A program made the position numbers and the translations under genes. Source: Modestobacter sp. VKM Ac-2985 (GTDB lineage Bacteria > Actinomycetota > Actinomycetes > Mycobacteriales > Geodermatophilaceae). From it: DNA of 64,000 nt. The stretch spans positions 933,070-997,069 of the forward strand of contig NZ_JAPVBI010000003.1 of the NCBI RefSeq assembly GCF_026967925.1. The letters run 5' to 3'. The notes beneath the pieces were generated by a model. That model was not told the DNA's origin, did no database searches, and saw nothing but the letters and a program-made list of their open reading frames with translations. Below, piece after piece: positions 8,711 through 16,781 of this stretch (position 1 is its first letter; each line of letters begins with the position of its first letter).

Positions 8711-8717
8711 TACCGTA
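8711..8717. promoter_or_regulatory. Symmetric -10 element TACCGTA shared by two divergent genes
   Basis: Read forward it is TACCGT, eight bases before the ATG at 8725. Read in reverse it is TACGGT, six bases before the GTG at 8705. Both match the actinobacterial TANNNT -10 and would give leaderless or nearly leaderless transcripts in both directions. There is no obvious ribosome site on either side. Confidence 0.55.
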
Positions 8718-8724
8718 TCGGCTC

Positions 8725-8994
8725 ATGCGCCTCTCGAAGCTGCTCGGAGTCGCCGGGATCGTCGGCGTTGCCGCGACCGGCACCGTCCTGCTCCGCCACG
8801 AACGCCACCGCCGGGCCTACACGCCGGAGGAGGTGCGCGCCCGGCTGCAGGGCCGGGTGGCCGACGTCGCGATCGCCGACGCCGACCCCGACCTGGCCCC
8901 CGACTGGCCGGCCGAGGTCGAACGGCCCCAGCGCCACCCGATGGAGGCGCTGCTGTCCTCGGTGATGAAGATCGGTCCGCTCCGCCGCATCTGA
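8725..8994 (+). CDS. Small membrane-anchored protein of unknown function
   Basis: The protein has 89 residues. One N-terminal hydrophobic segment (LLGVAGIVGVAATGTVLL) is followed by a basic stop-transfer (RHERHRRA) and a charged, probably cytoplasmic, tail that ends in VMKIGPLRRI. I do not recognise a family. The codon pattern is typical of its neighbours. The gene is divergent from the papain-fold hydrolase, with start codons about 20 bases apart, and is probably transcribed leaderless from the shared -10 at 8711. Strong hairpins follow directly (8997-9040 and 9050-9104). Confidence 0.7.
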   Translation: MRLSKLLGVAGIVGVAATGTVLLRHERHRRAYTPEEVRARLQGRVADVAIADADPDLAPDWPAEVERPQRHPMEALLSSVMKIGPLRRI

Positions 8995-8996
8995 CG

Positions 8997-9040
8997 GGCC
9001 CCCTCTCCCCCACCCTCCGGTGGGCCCGGGAGAGAGGGCC
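8997..9040 (+). terminator. Hairpin terminator after the 8725 gene
   Basis: The arms GGCCCCCTCTC and GAGAGAGGGCC pair with one mismatch and begin two bases after the stop codon. There is no U-tract, as is common in high-GC actinobacteria. Confidence 0.75.
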
Positions 9041-9049
9041 ACCGGGCGC

Positions 9050-9104
9050 GCGCCGACGCTCGAGCTCTGGTGCACCCGTGCAGCCAGAGCTCGAGCATCG
9101 GCGC
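9050..9104 (-). terminator. Very strong hairpin directly after eutC
   Basis: A 21-base arm beginning GCGCCGACGCTCGAGCTCTGG pairs with its mirror with a single mismatch. The stem continues inward through TGCAC/GTGCA, leaving only a two-base loop. It begins three bases after the eutC stop, so it is most likely the ethanolamine operon terminator. It may also stop transcription from the other side. Confidence 0.8.
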
Positions 9105-9106
9105 GG

Positions 9107-9883
9107 TCACCCGGCCCCCGGCGGGAGACTCGTCCCCTCGTCCTTCAGGACGACGCCGGAGGCCCCCAGCTGGCGGGAGGCCTGCAGCAGCGCGGCCAGG
9201 GTGTCGGCGGCCTGGGCGTAGCCGAGGCCGTGCGGCGGGCGGACGTTGGAGATGCAGTTGCGCTCGGAGTCCGCCCGCCCGGGCCGCGGCCCGTGGGTCA
9301 GGTACAGGCCGAGGCTGTCCGCGGAGCTCAGCCCCGGTCGCTCCCCCACCAGGACGACGACGATCCCCGCCCCCAGCGCCTCCCCCACCGGGTCGCCGAG
9401 GGCCACCCGCGCCTGGTGCGCGAGGACCAGCGGGGCGACCGACCACCCGGGCAGCCGGTCCAGCACCGCCGCCACCGTGCCGGCCGCGTGCTCGTGCACG
9501 GCCCGCGGGGACAGCCCGTCGGCCAGTACCAGCGCCAGGTCGTACGCGCCGCCGGGCAGCTCGGTGTCCGGGGCGAGCCGCCGGCCCAGGTCCGGGCGCT
9601 GCAGGTAGGTGGCCCGGTCGGGTGCCTGGCTGTGCACCTCCAGCACGTCGAGTCCGACCCCGGCCCCGGTCAGCGCCGTCCGCACCCGGTCGGCGTCCAG
9701 CGCGGTGTGCACCGCGTCGCGGGCGGCCGCGTGCGCCGCGCGGAACTCCAGCTCCCGCGAGGTCGGCAGCCCGTCCCCGGCCCGGCCGAGCGCCACCCGC
9801 GCCCGGGTCGCGTCCCGCAACACCGCCCACGGATCACCCCCCGGGGCAGAAATGGCCATTTCTGCCCCGTCCCGGTCGGTCAT
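9107..9883 (-). CDS. eutC: Ethanolamine ammonia-lyase, light (small) subunit
   Basis: This 258-residue subunit of the adenosylcobalamin-dependent lyase converts ethanolamine to acetaldehyde and ammonia. The family core is clear: RPGLSSADSLGLYLTHGP, then SERNCISNVRPPHGLGYAQA, with LPTSRELEFRAAHAAARDAVH nearer the start. The ATG overlaps the eutB stop (ATGA), so synthesis is coupled to the large subunit. The first 15 codons (MTDRDGAEMAISAPG) are not family sequence and are mostly made by the palindrome at 9842-9869. An internal in-frame ATG inside the palindrome could be the actual start. No microcompartment shell genes are nearby. Confidence 0.95.
   Translation of the reverse strand: MTDRDGAEMAISAPGGDPWAVLRDATRARVALGRAGDGLPTSRELEFRAAHAAARDAVHTALDADRVRTALTGAGVGLDVLEVHSQAPDRATYLQRPDLGRRLAPDTELPGGAYDLALVLADGLSPRAVHEHAAGTVAAVLDRLPGWSVAPLVLAHQARVALGDPVGEALGAGIVVVLVGERPGLSSADSLGLYLTHGPRPGRADSERNCISNVRPPHGLGYAQAADTLAALLQASRQLGASGVVLKDEGTSLPPGAG
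9842..9869. repeat. 28-bp palindrome, copy 2
   Basis: CGGGGCAGAAATGG and its exact reverse complement lie 14 bases into eutC and are read in frame as GAEMAISAP, the same peptide as in copy 1 at 3412-3441. The flanking base on the right differs from copy 1, so the perfect dyad is two bases shorter. Confidence 0.95.
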
Positions 9884-11292
9884 GGGCGGGCGGCGGCGAG
9901 GAGTGCGCGGGCGGCGGGCGCCTCCGGGGTCAGCTCGCGGACGTGGCCGTCGTCGTCGAGCAGGTCCATCATCGCCAGCCACGCCTCGAACTCCGGCGCC
10001 GGCCGCAGGTCGAGCACCGACCGGGCGGTGAGCACGTCGGTGAACGACAGCGACTGGTAGTGCAGCATCACGTCGTCCGAGCCCGGGACGGCGATGACGA
10101 ACGCGCAGCCCGCCGCCCCCAGCAGCAGGGTGAGGACGTCGGTGTCGTCGCCGTCGACGTCGGTGTGGTTGGTGTAGCAGACGTCCACGCCCATCGGCAG
10201 GCCGAGCAGCTTGCCGCAGAAGTGGTCCTCCAGCCCGGCCCTGATCACCTGCTTGCCGTCGTACAGGTACTCCGGGCCGATGAACCCGACGACGGTGTTG
10301 ACCAGCAGCGGGTCGAAGTGCCGGGCCACCCCGTAGGCGCGGCACTCCAGCGTCTGCTGGTCGACCGGGCCGTCGACCCCGTGGTGCGCGTCGGCCGAGA
10401 GCGCCGAGCCCTGCCCGGTCTCGAAGTAGGTGACGTTGCTGCCCACCGTGCCCCGGCCCAGCTCCAGCGCCCCGGCGCGGGCCTCGGTGAGCTGGTCCAG
10501 CGTGATCCCGAAGCCGCGGTTGCCCGCCTGGGTGCCGGCGACGGAGGCGAAGACCAGGTCGACCGGCGCACCGGCCTCCATCGCCCGCAGCGTGGTGGTC
10601 ACGTGCGCCAGCACGCAGGACTGGGTGGGGATCTCGTAGCGGCTGATCACCGCGTCGACCAGCTCCAGCAGCGCGATCGTCTGCGCCGGGGAGTCGGTGG
10701 CCGGGTTGATCCCGATCACGGCGTCCCCGCTGCCGTGCAACAGCCCGTCGAGGATCGACGCGGTCACCCCGACGGCGTCGTCGGTGGGGTGGTTGGGCTG
10801 CAGCCGGGAGGCGAGCCGGCCGGGCAGGCCGAGGGTGCTGCGCAGCCCGGTGACCACCCGGGTCCGCCGGGCCACGGCGACCAGGTCGGCGTTGCGCATC
10901 ACCTTGGAGACGGCGGCGACCATCTCCGGCGTCAGCCCGCGGGCCAGGCCGGAGATCGCCGCCTCGTCCCGCTCGGCGGCCCGGGCCAGCAGCCAGTCGC
11001 GGAACTCCCCCACGGTGAGCGACGCGACCGGGGTGAAGGCGGCCGGGTCGTGGGTGTCCAGGATCAGCCGGGTCACGTCGTCCTCGTCGTAGCCGACCAC
11101 CGGCTCGGTGAGGAAGGTGGCCAGCGGGACGTCGGCGAGCACGTGCTGGGCGGCGACCCGCTGGGCCTGCGACTCCGCGGCGACCCCGGCCAGGACGTCC
11201 CCCGAACGCGCCGGGGTGGCCTTGGCCAGGACGTCGGTGAGCGAGCGGAACTCGTGGGTGTGCCCGCCCAGCGTCGTCCGGCGGACGGTCAT
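9880..11292 (-). CDS. eutB: Ethanolamine ammonia-lyase, heavy (large) subunit
   Basis: This 470-residue TIM-barrel catalytic subunit binds ethanolamine and adenosylcobalamin together with EutC. Typical blocks are LPGRLASRLQPNHPTDD, INPATDSP, AGNRGFGITLDQL, ADAHHGVDGPVDQQTLECRA, FIGPEYLYDGKQVIRAGLED, and HFCGKLLGLPMGVDVCYTNH. Length is normal for the family. The ATG overlaps the permease stop (ATGA). The order permease-eutB-eutC matches the short, shell-less ethanolamine operons of actinobacteria that use ethanolamine as a nitrogen source. That substrate use is inferred from the family. Confidence 0.97.
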   Translation of the reverse strand: MTVRRTTLGGHTHEFRSLTDVLAKATPARSGDVLAGVAAESQAQRVAAQHVLADVPLATFLTEPVVGYDEDDVTRLILDTHDPAAFTPVASLTVGEFRDWLLARAAERDEAAISGLARGLTPEMVAAVSKVMRNADLVAVARRTRVVTGLRSTLGLPGRLASRLQPNHPTDDAVGVTASILDGLLHGSGDAVIGINPATDSPAQTIALLELVDAVISRYEIPTQSCVLAHVTTTLRAMEAGAPVDLVFASVAGTQAGNRGFGITLDQLTEARAGALELGRGTVGSNVTYFETGQGSALSADAHHGVDGPVDQQTLECRAYGVARHFDPLLVNTVVGFIGPEYLYDGKQVIRAGLEDHFCGKLLGLPMGVDVCYTNHTDVDGDDTDVLTLLLGAAGCAFVIAVPGSDDVMLHYQSLSFTDVLTARSVLDLRPAPEFEAWLAMMDLLDDDGHVRELTPEAPAARALLAAARP

Positions 11293-12752
11293 CGCACGTC
11301 CTCCTCGGCGGCGGCCAGCAGCGCGAACTCCTCCTCCGGGGCGGAGGCGACCAGGTGGTGGCGGCTGTAGAGGGCGAAGTACGCGAGGAACGCCAGGAAC
11401 GCCCCGAGGGTCCAGAGCGCGGCGGTCCGGTCGACGAGGAAGGTGGCGATCACCGCGGCGGCCGCGAGCACCAGGGCCACGCCGGTGGTGACCGTGCCCC
11501 CGGGCGTGCGGTACGGCCGGGCCAGCTCCGGCTCGCGCCGGCGCAGCACGATGTGGCTGACCATCATCAGCACGTAGGAGACGGTGGCCCCGAAGACGGC
11601 CATGTTCAGCAGCATGGCGCCCTGCCCGGTCAGCGAGAGCGCGAAGCCGATGGCGCCGGGCACCAGCAGGGCCAGCGTCGGCGCCTTGCGGGAGTTGGTC
11701 ACCGAGAGCGCCCGCGGCAGGTACCCGGCGCGGGAGAGCGCGAAGGTCTGCCGGGAGTAGGCGTAGATGATCGAGAAGAAGCTGGCGACCAGGCCGACCA
11801 GCCCGGCGTAGTTGATCACCGTGGTGAGCCCGCTGGACGCCCCGGCGACCTCGAGCGCCTCCACCGGCGGGTTGCCGCTGACCGACATCGTCTGCGCACC
11901 ACCGGCGCCCGCGGTGAAGACCAGCATCAGCACCGCCAGGACCAGCAGCAGGCCCATCGCGGCGACGATCCCCCGGGGCATGCTCCGAGCCGGGTCCTTG
12001 GCCTCCTCCGACGCCAGCGGCACGCACTCGACCGCGAGGAAGAACCAGATGGCGAACGGGAACGCCGCCCAGACGCCCAGCACGCCGAACGGCAGGAACT
12101 CCGAGGCGCCGGCGGCGTCGGTGGGCGCGATGTCGGTCAGGTTGGCCGCGTCGAAGGCGGGGACGGCACCGAACAGGTAGAGCACCAGGCCGGCGACGGC
12201 GACCGCAGCGATCACCAGCATCACCTTCAGCGCCTCACCGACACCGAGCAGGTGGATGCCGATGAACAGGCCGTAGGCCGCGAGGTACACCCACCAGCCG
12301 TCGGTGATGCCGAACAGGCCGAGCGACTCGACGTAGGCGCCGATGAACGTGGCGATCGCCGCCGGGGCGATCGCGTACTCGATCAGCACGGCGACGCCGG
12401 TCGCGTAGCCACCCCAGGGGCCCAGGGCCCGGCGGGCGAAGGTGTAGCCGCCCCCGGCGGTCGGCAGCGCCGATCCCAGCTCGGCCAGGCCGAAGACCAT
12501 CGCCGAGTACATGACCGCCATCAGGACGACGGCGATCAGCAGCCCGCCGAACCCGCCCTGCTCCAACCCGAAGTTCCAGCCGGCGTAGTCACCGGAGATG
12601 ACCGCGGCGACGCCGAGTCCGGCGAGCAGCACCCAGCCGGCGGTGCCGCCGCGGAGCTGCCGCTTCTCCAGGTAGCCGGCGCCGACCGCCTCCGCCTCGA
12701 CCCCCCGCCCCGGTCCGTGTGGTGCGCGCGCGGGTGCGGGTTCGACGGTCAT
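11289..12752 (-). CDS. APC-family ethanolamine permease
   Basis: This 487-residue amino acid/polyamine/organocation transporter has about 12 membrane segments. The conserved start region is LAGLGVAAVISGDYAGWNFGLEQGGFGG, followed by AELGSALPTAGGGYTFARRALGPWGGYATG, typical of eat-type permeases. It is the first gene of a three-gene operon with eutB and eutC, all with 4-base overlaps, and should supply their substrate. Regulation probably acts in the roughly 150 bp upstream, where a GAACA-N3-TGTTC dyad is seen at 12854-12866. Confidence 0.9.
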   Translation of the reverse strand: MTVEPAPARAPHGPGRGVEAEAVGAGYLEKRQLRGGTAGWVLLAGLGVAAVISGDYAGWNFGLEQGGFGGLLIAVVLMAVMYSAMVFGLAELGSALPTAGGGYTFARRALGPWGGYATGVAVLIEYAIAPAAIATFIGAYVESLGLFGITDGWWVYLAAYGLFIGIHLLGVGEALKVMLVIAAVAVAGLVLYLFGAVPAFDAANLTDIAPTDAAGASEFLPFGVLGVWAAFPFAIWFFLAVECVPLASEEAKDPARSMPRGIVAAMGLLLVLAVLMLVFTAGAGGAQTMSVSGNPPVEALEVAGASSGLTTVINYAGLVGLVASFFSIIYAYSRQTFALSRAGYLPRALSVTNSRKAPTLALLVPGAIGFALSLTGQGAMLLNMAVFGATVSYVLMMVSHIVLRRREPELARPYRTPGGTVTTGVALVLAAAAVIATFLVDRTAALWTLGAFLAFLAYFALYSRHHLVASAPEEEFALLAAAEEDVR

Positions 12753-12853
12753 CTGCAGGCCTCCGGCTCATGGCCCCCGCATCAGGCGGAGGCATCAGGC
12801 GGGGGCCAGCGTGTTCCCCTCGCCCCCGCCGGTCAACGGGGTGCGACGTGCTG

Positions 12854-12866
12854 GAACACGTTGTTC
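12854..12866. promoter_or_regulatory. GAACA-CGT-TGTTC dyad upstream of the ethanolamine operon
   Basis: This compact 13-bp inverted repeat lies about 100 bp before the permease start, in the gap between it and the MFS gene. It could be a repressor or activator site. No regulator gene adjoins it. Confidence 0.4.
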
Positions 12867-12903
12867 ACACCCGCCCCTGCTGAGCCCGGTGACCTGCCTG
12901 CGG

Positions 12904-14313
12904 TCAGCCGACCTCGAGCAGCTGCAGGTCGCGCACGTAGCTGCAGGCGCCGACGTTGGCGCGGGCCGCTGCCGGGCGGAGCACCACACCCACCGGACGC
13001 AGCACCACCGCCACCGGACGCCGGCCGAACAGCACCGGGTAGGTCCAGCCCCGGCGGGGCAGCACCGGGCGCCGCACCTGCTCGCCCTCGATGCCGAGCA
13101 CCAGCACCGCGGCCAGCACCGCCATCAGCGCCACCGTGCCCAGCGCGGCGGGCAACCCGGCGTGCTCGGCGAGGAAGCCGATCACCGGCGGACCACCGAG
13201 CAGGCCGGTGTACCCGACGGTGGTGGACAGCGCGACGCCCGAGGGCCCGCCGAGGGCACCGGCCCGGGCGATGGCCAGCGGGAAGACGTTGGCCAGCCCG
13301 AGACCGACGACCACGAAGCCGGCCAGCGCGACGGGCAGCGACGTCGTCGTCACCGCGGTCAGTGCGCCGGCCGCGGCCAGCAGCGAGCCGCCGACGAGCA
13401 GCCGCCGCTCACCCAGGGCGAGGACCAGCCGCCCACCGGCCAGCCGGCCGGCCGCCATCGCCGAGGAGAAGCCGGCGTAGCCGGCCGCCGCCAGAGCCGG
13501 AGCGGCGGCCAGCTGCTCGCGCAGGTGCAGCGCACCCCAGTCGCTGAGCGCGCCCTCGCCGTAGGCGGTCGCCCCGGCCACCGCACCCAGCAGCACGAGG
13601 ACGCCGGTGGGACGGGGGCCAGGTGCCCCGTCGACGGCCGGCGCCAGGCCGGCGGTCGGCAGGGGCTGGGACGCGTCACCGCGGACGAGCACCGGCCCGG
13701 CCCAGGCCATCACGACCAGGCCGACGACCGCCACGGCCGCTAGGTGTGGCGCCACCCCCATCACGGCGGAGGCCAGCCCACCGAGGAGGGCACCCACCAG
13801 GCCGCCGCCGCTGAAGGCGGCGTGCAGCCCGGACAGCAGCGGCCGTCCGGCGCGGGCCTCGACCTCCACCCCGACGCTGTTGGCGGCGACGTTCACCGCG
13901 CCGGTGACGGCGCCGAACAGGAACAGCCCGGCGCACAACGCCGGAACGGTGCCGGCCAGCCCGGGCAGGACGGCGCTCACGCTCGCCGCCACGCCGGCCA
14001 GCGCGGCCAGCCGGCCGGTGCCGAACCGGGCGCACAGCGCACCGGTGGCCTGCATGCAGGCGAGCGCGCCGAGCGACAGGCACAGCAGCGCGATGCCCAG
14101 CGCGGTGTGGCCGGCGCCGGTGGCGGCGCTGACGTCGGGGACCCGGGCGGCCCAGCTGCCGAAGACGAAGCCGTCGAGGCCGAAGAGGAGGGCGACGGCG
14201 ACCCGCAGCCGGCGCAGGGAGGGTGGGCCGGATGGCGGGACGGCTCGGGCGAGGGCCGACCGGAGCAGACCCGGAGCCCGGGCAGGCGGACGAGTGGGCA
14301 CAGAGATGACCAT
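12904..14313 (-). CDS. MFS transporter
   Basis: This 469-residue major facilitator has about 12 membrane segments. It begins after a short cytoplasmic lead with LRVAVALLFGLDGFVFGSWAARVPDV and has SGLHAAFSGGGLVGALLGG near the middle, as in fucose/YbjJ-like MFS permeases. The start ATG (MVISVPTRP) has GAAGG upstream. The C-terminal 60 residues after the last helix are basic and unusually long. No neighbour reveals the substrate. It is divergent from the gene at 14535, and the 221-bp gap holds no gene. Confidence 0.85.
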   Translation of the reverse strand: MVISVPTRPPARAPGLLRSALARAVPPSGPPSLRRLRVAVALLFGLDGFVFGSWAARVPDVSAATGAGHTALGIALLCLSLGALACMQATGALCARFGTGRLAALAGVAASVSAVLPGLAGTVPALCAGLFLFGAVTGAVNVAANSVGVEVEARAGRPLLSGLHAAFSGGGLVGALLGGLASAVMGVAPHLAAVAVVGLVVMAWAGPVLVRGDASQPLPTAGLAPAVDGAPGPRPTGVLVLLGAVAGATAYGEGALSDWGALHLREQLAAAPALAAAGYAGFSSAMAAGRLAGGRLVLALGERRLLVGGSLLAAAGALTAVTTTSLPVALAGFVVVGLGLANVFPLAIARAGALGGPSGVALSTTVGYTGLLGGPPVIGFLAEHAGLPAALGTVALMAVLAAVLVLGIEGEQVRRPVLPRRGWTYPVLFGRRPVAVVLRPVGVVLRPAAARANVGACSYVRDLQLLEVG

Positions 14314-14534
14314 GGAAGACCTTCGGGGAGTGGGCGCGCAGCACCGCGGAACGGCTGGCGGGGGTCGGGGAGGAGCACACGACCTCGGGCGCTGGGTTCC
14401 ACGGTGCCACTCGGACGCGCGCACTGCGTGTCCATCCGGTGTACAGACGGCGTGAGAGCGCGCACGGTGTCGCACCCCACGTCCCGCCGGCCTCTGCGGT
14501 TGCCGGACCGGCGCCGGGGGCCGAGGGTCAGGAC

Positions 14535-15494
14535 ATGACCGGGACCTTCGCTCGTGGGCTGCTCGCCGGCGCCGCCGGCACGACCGCCCTCAACGCGCTC
14601 ACCTACGTCGACATGCTGCGCCGCGGCCGTCCGGCCAGCAGCGTGCCGGACCGGACCGCCGCCGCGCTCGCCTCCGCCGCCGGGGTGGACGTGCCCGGCA
14701 GGGGGGCGGCGAGGGAGGCCCGGACCAGCGGCCTCGGTGCGCTGCTGGGGATCGGCAACGGCCTGGGCGTCGGCCTGCTGGCCAGCCTGGTCCGCGCCGG
14801 TGGCGTGCGGATGCCCGGACCGGTCGGCACGGTCGTCACCGGCGCCGCCGCAATGGCGGCCACCGACGGCCCGACGGCGGCGCTGGGCGTGACCGATCCG
14901 CGCACCTGGACGGCCTCGGACTGGGCGGCCGACGTCGTGCCCCACCTCGCCTACGGCGCCGCGGTGCAGGCCGTCGTCTCCGCGCTGCCGACGCGCAAGG
15001 AGCGGGTCCTGGTCAAGCAACGCGCATCGGCCGGGCTGGTCGCCAGGTCGCTGCTGCTCGGCACGGCGGCCGGGTGCCGCAGCTCCCTCGGGCTGGCCGC
15101 GCCGACGCTCACCGCCGCCGACACCGGCGTCGTCAAGAAGCTGGGCTCCCTGGTCTCCGTGGGCGGTGAGGTCTACGCCGACAAGCAGCCGGGCATCTCG
15201 CCGCGGACCAGCGCTGCGGTCCTCCCCGCACGCCTGGCCAGCGGGGCCGCCGGCGCCGGGCTGCTCGCCCGGCGTCAGGGGCAGAACGCCGCGCTGCCGG
15301 TGCTGGCCGGGGCCGCCGGTGCCGCCGCCGGCTCCTTCGGCGGCCTGGCCTGGCGGCGCTGGGCCGCGGACCTGATGCCGGACTGGCAGGCCGCGCTGAT
15401 CGAAGACGGCGTGGCCGTCGTCCTGGCGCTGTCCGCCTGTCTGCCCGGCCGCCGGCGCTCCACCCGGTTGCGCGTGGTCAAGATGGCCGACTGA
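14535..15494 (+). CDS. Two-part membrane protein (N-terminal glycine-rich part, C-terminal DUF4126-like part)
   Basis: The protein has 319 residues. The first 155 (FARGLLAGAAGTTALNALTYVDMLRRGRPA and so on) look like an integral membrane domain of the DUF1440 type. The second half (LVARSLLLGTAAGCRSSLGLAAPTL, then PARLASGAAGAGLLARRQGQ) resembles DUF4126. Both halves are rich in Ala and Gly, with short membrane segments. No enzymatic motif is visible. Its stop lies 4 bases from the convergent MDMPI-like gene's stop. Domain names are tentative. Confidence 0.7.
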   Translation: MTGTFARGLLAGAAGTTALNALTYVDMLRRGRPASSVPDRTAAALASAAGVDVPGRGAAREARTSGLGALLGIGNGLGVGLLASLVRAGGVRMPGPVGTVVTGAAAMAATDGPTAALGVTDPRTWTASDWAADVVPHLAYGAAVQAVVSALPTRKERVLVKQRASAGLVARSLLLGTAAGCRSSLGLAAPTLTAADTGVVKKLGSLVSVGGEVYADKQPGISPRTSAAVLPARLASGAAGAGLLARRQGQNAALPVLAGAAGAAAGSFGGLAWRRWAADLMPDWQAALIEDGVAVVLALSACLPGRRRSTRLRVVKMAD

Positions 15495-15498
15495 CCCG

Positions 15499-16101
15499 TC
15501 AGGCCCGCCAGCCGGGGTCGCGGCCGGTGAGCCCGAGCGCCCGGTCGAAGGCGGGGGCGTCGGCCGGCACGGTCACTGCGGGCCCGTACCAGCCGCCGTC
15601 CCGGCCCATCGACGCCAACGGCTCGACCGCCGCCAGCACGGCCTCCCCCAGCTCGGCCGGGACGTCGTAGCCCGCGCCGACCGCACGGGCCAGATCCCAG
15701 CCGTGCAGCGCGAACTCGGCGAGCATCAGCGGGCCGACGACGCCGGCGGGCATCGGGGTGGTGCCCAACAGCGTCTCCCCCTCCCAGGCGGCCGGGTCGG
15801 CCCAGGCGTCGGCCGCGGTGTCCAGTTCGACGGGGACGGCGCCGGCCCACTGCTCGACCGGGACGCCGTCCAGGAACGGGGCCGGCCGCAGGCTGGTCCC
15901 GTCGTGCTTCAGCGGCATGCCGGTCGCGGCCCGCTGGGACAGCAGGGCGGCCCAGGCCAGGTGGTCGACCAGCGCGCGGACGTCGTAGTCGCCGCACGGC
16001 GTGGGCGCGGTGAGCTGCTCGGGGCCGACCGCGCCGAGCGCGGTCGCGGCCAGGTCCGAGGCGGCGCGCACCGCGGCCGACGGGCTGAGGGGGGAGGTCA
16101 T
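15499..16101 (-). CDS. TIGR03086/MDMPI-like metal-binding protein (DinB fold)
   Basis: The protein has 200 residues. TPCGDYDVRALVDHLAWA near residue 35 is the typical first metal-His motif. MLAEFALHGWDLARAVG holds the second His/Asp, and the C-terminus (PAFDRALGLTGRDPGW) matches TIGR03086. The fold is the DinB/mycothiol-dependent maleylpyruvate isomerase four-helix bundle, and the substrate is unknown. I chose the internal ATG (MTSPLSPSAAV). Its 3' end is close to the response regulator that ends at 16134 but lies in a different gene block. Confidence 0.85.
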   Translation of the reverse strand: MTSPLSPSAAVRAASDLAATALGAVGPEQLTAPTPCGDYDVRALVDHLAWAALLSQRAATGMPLKHDGTSLRPAPFLDGVPVEQWAGAVPVELDTAADAWADPAAWEGETLLGTTPMPAGVVGPLMLAEFALHGWDLARAVGAGYDVPAELGEAVLAAVEPLASMGRDGGWYGPAVTVPADAPAFDRALGLTGRDPGWRA

Positions 16102-16133
16102 GCAGACAGCCTGCACCGTGGCCGCTGGGCGGC

Positions 16134-16781
16134 TCACCCGGGGACGAAGCCCGAGCGGTAGGCGAGCACGACGGCCTGCGTCCGGTCCCGGGCCCCGGTC
16201 TTGGCGAGCACCCCGGCGACGTGGGTGCGGACCGTCTCCACCCCCAGGAACAGCTGCCCGGCGATCTCGGCGTTGCTCAGCCCCTGGGCCATCAGCCCGA
16301 GCACCTGGCGCTCCCGCTCGGTCAGCCGCGCCAGCCCCGGCGCAGCCACCGGGTCGGCCGCGCGCACCTGCCGCCGGGCCAGTTCCCGGATGGCGTCGGG
16401 GAACAGCAGCGACTCCCCCCGGGCCACCGTCCGGATGCCGTGCAGCACCTCCTCGGGGGTCGACCGCTTGAGCAGGAACCCGTCGGCGCCGGCGGCCAGC
16501 GCAGCGAAGACGTGGTCGTCATTGGAGAAGGTTGTGAGCACCAGCACCCGGGTGGGCGAGCCGGCCCGCACCAGCGCCCGGGTGGCCGCAATCCCGTCCA
16601 CCCGCGGCATCCGCACGTCCATCAGGACGACGTCCGGCGATGTCCGTCCGACGAGGTCCAGCACGTCGGCACCGTCCCCCGCCTCCCCGACCACGGACAG
16701 GTCCGGCTCAGCCCCGATGACGGCGGACAGGCCGCGACGGATCAGCGGCTCGTCGTCGACCAGTGCCACCCGGACGGTCAC
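16134..16781 (-). CDS. NarL/FixJ-type LuxR response regulator
   Basis: This 215-residue regulator has an N-terminal receiver with the acidic pocket VDDEPL, phospho-acceptor VVLMDVRMP (Asp near 53), the Thr in VLTTFSN and Lys in GFLLKR. A C-terminal LuxR HTH follows (LTERERQVLGLMAQGLSNAEIAGQL, then VRTHVAGVLAKTGARDRTQAV). The GTG overlaps the kinase stop (GTGA), so the pair is co-translated. Targets are unknown. The pair is most likely to regulate adjacent membrane genes such as the one at 18109. Confidence 0.95.
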   Translation of the reverse strand: MTVRVALVDDEPLIRRGLSAVIGAEPDLSVVGEAGDGADVLDLVGRTSPDVVLMDVRMPRVDGIAATRALVRAGSPTRVLVLTTFSNDDHVFAALAAGADGFLLKRSTPEEVLHGIRTVARGESLLFPDAIRELARRQVRAADPVAAPGLARLTERERQVLGLMAQGLSNAEIAGQLFLGVETVRTHVAGVLAKTGARDRTQAVVLAYRSGFVPG

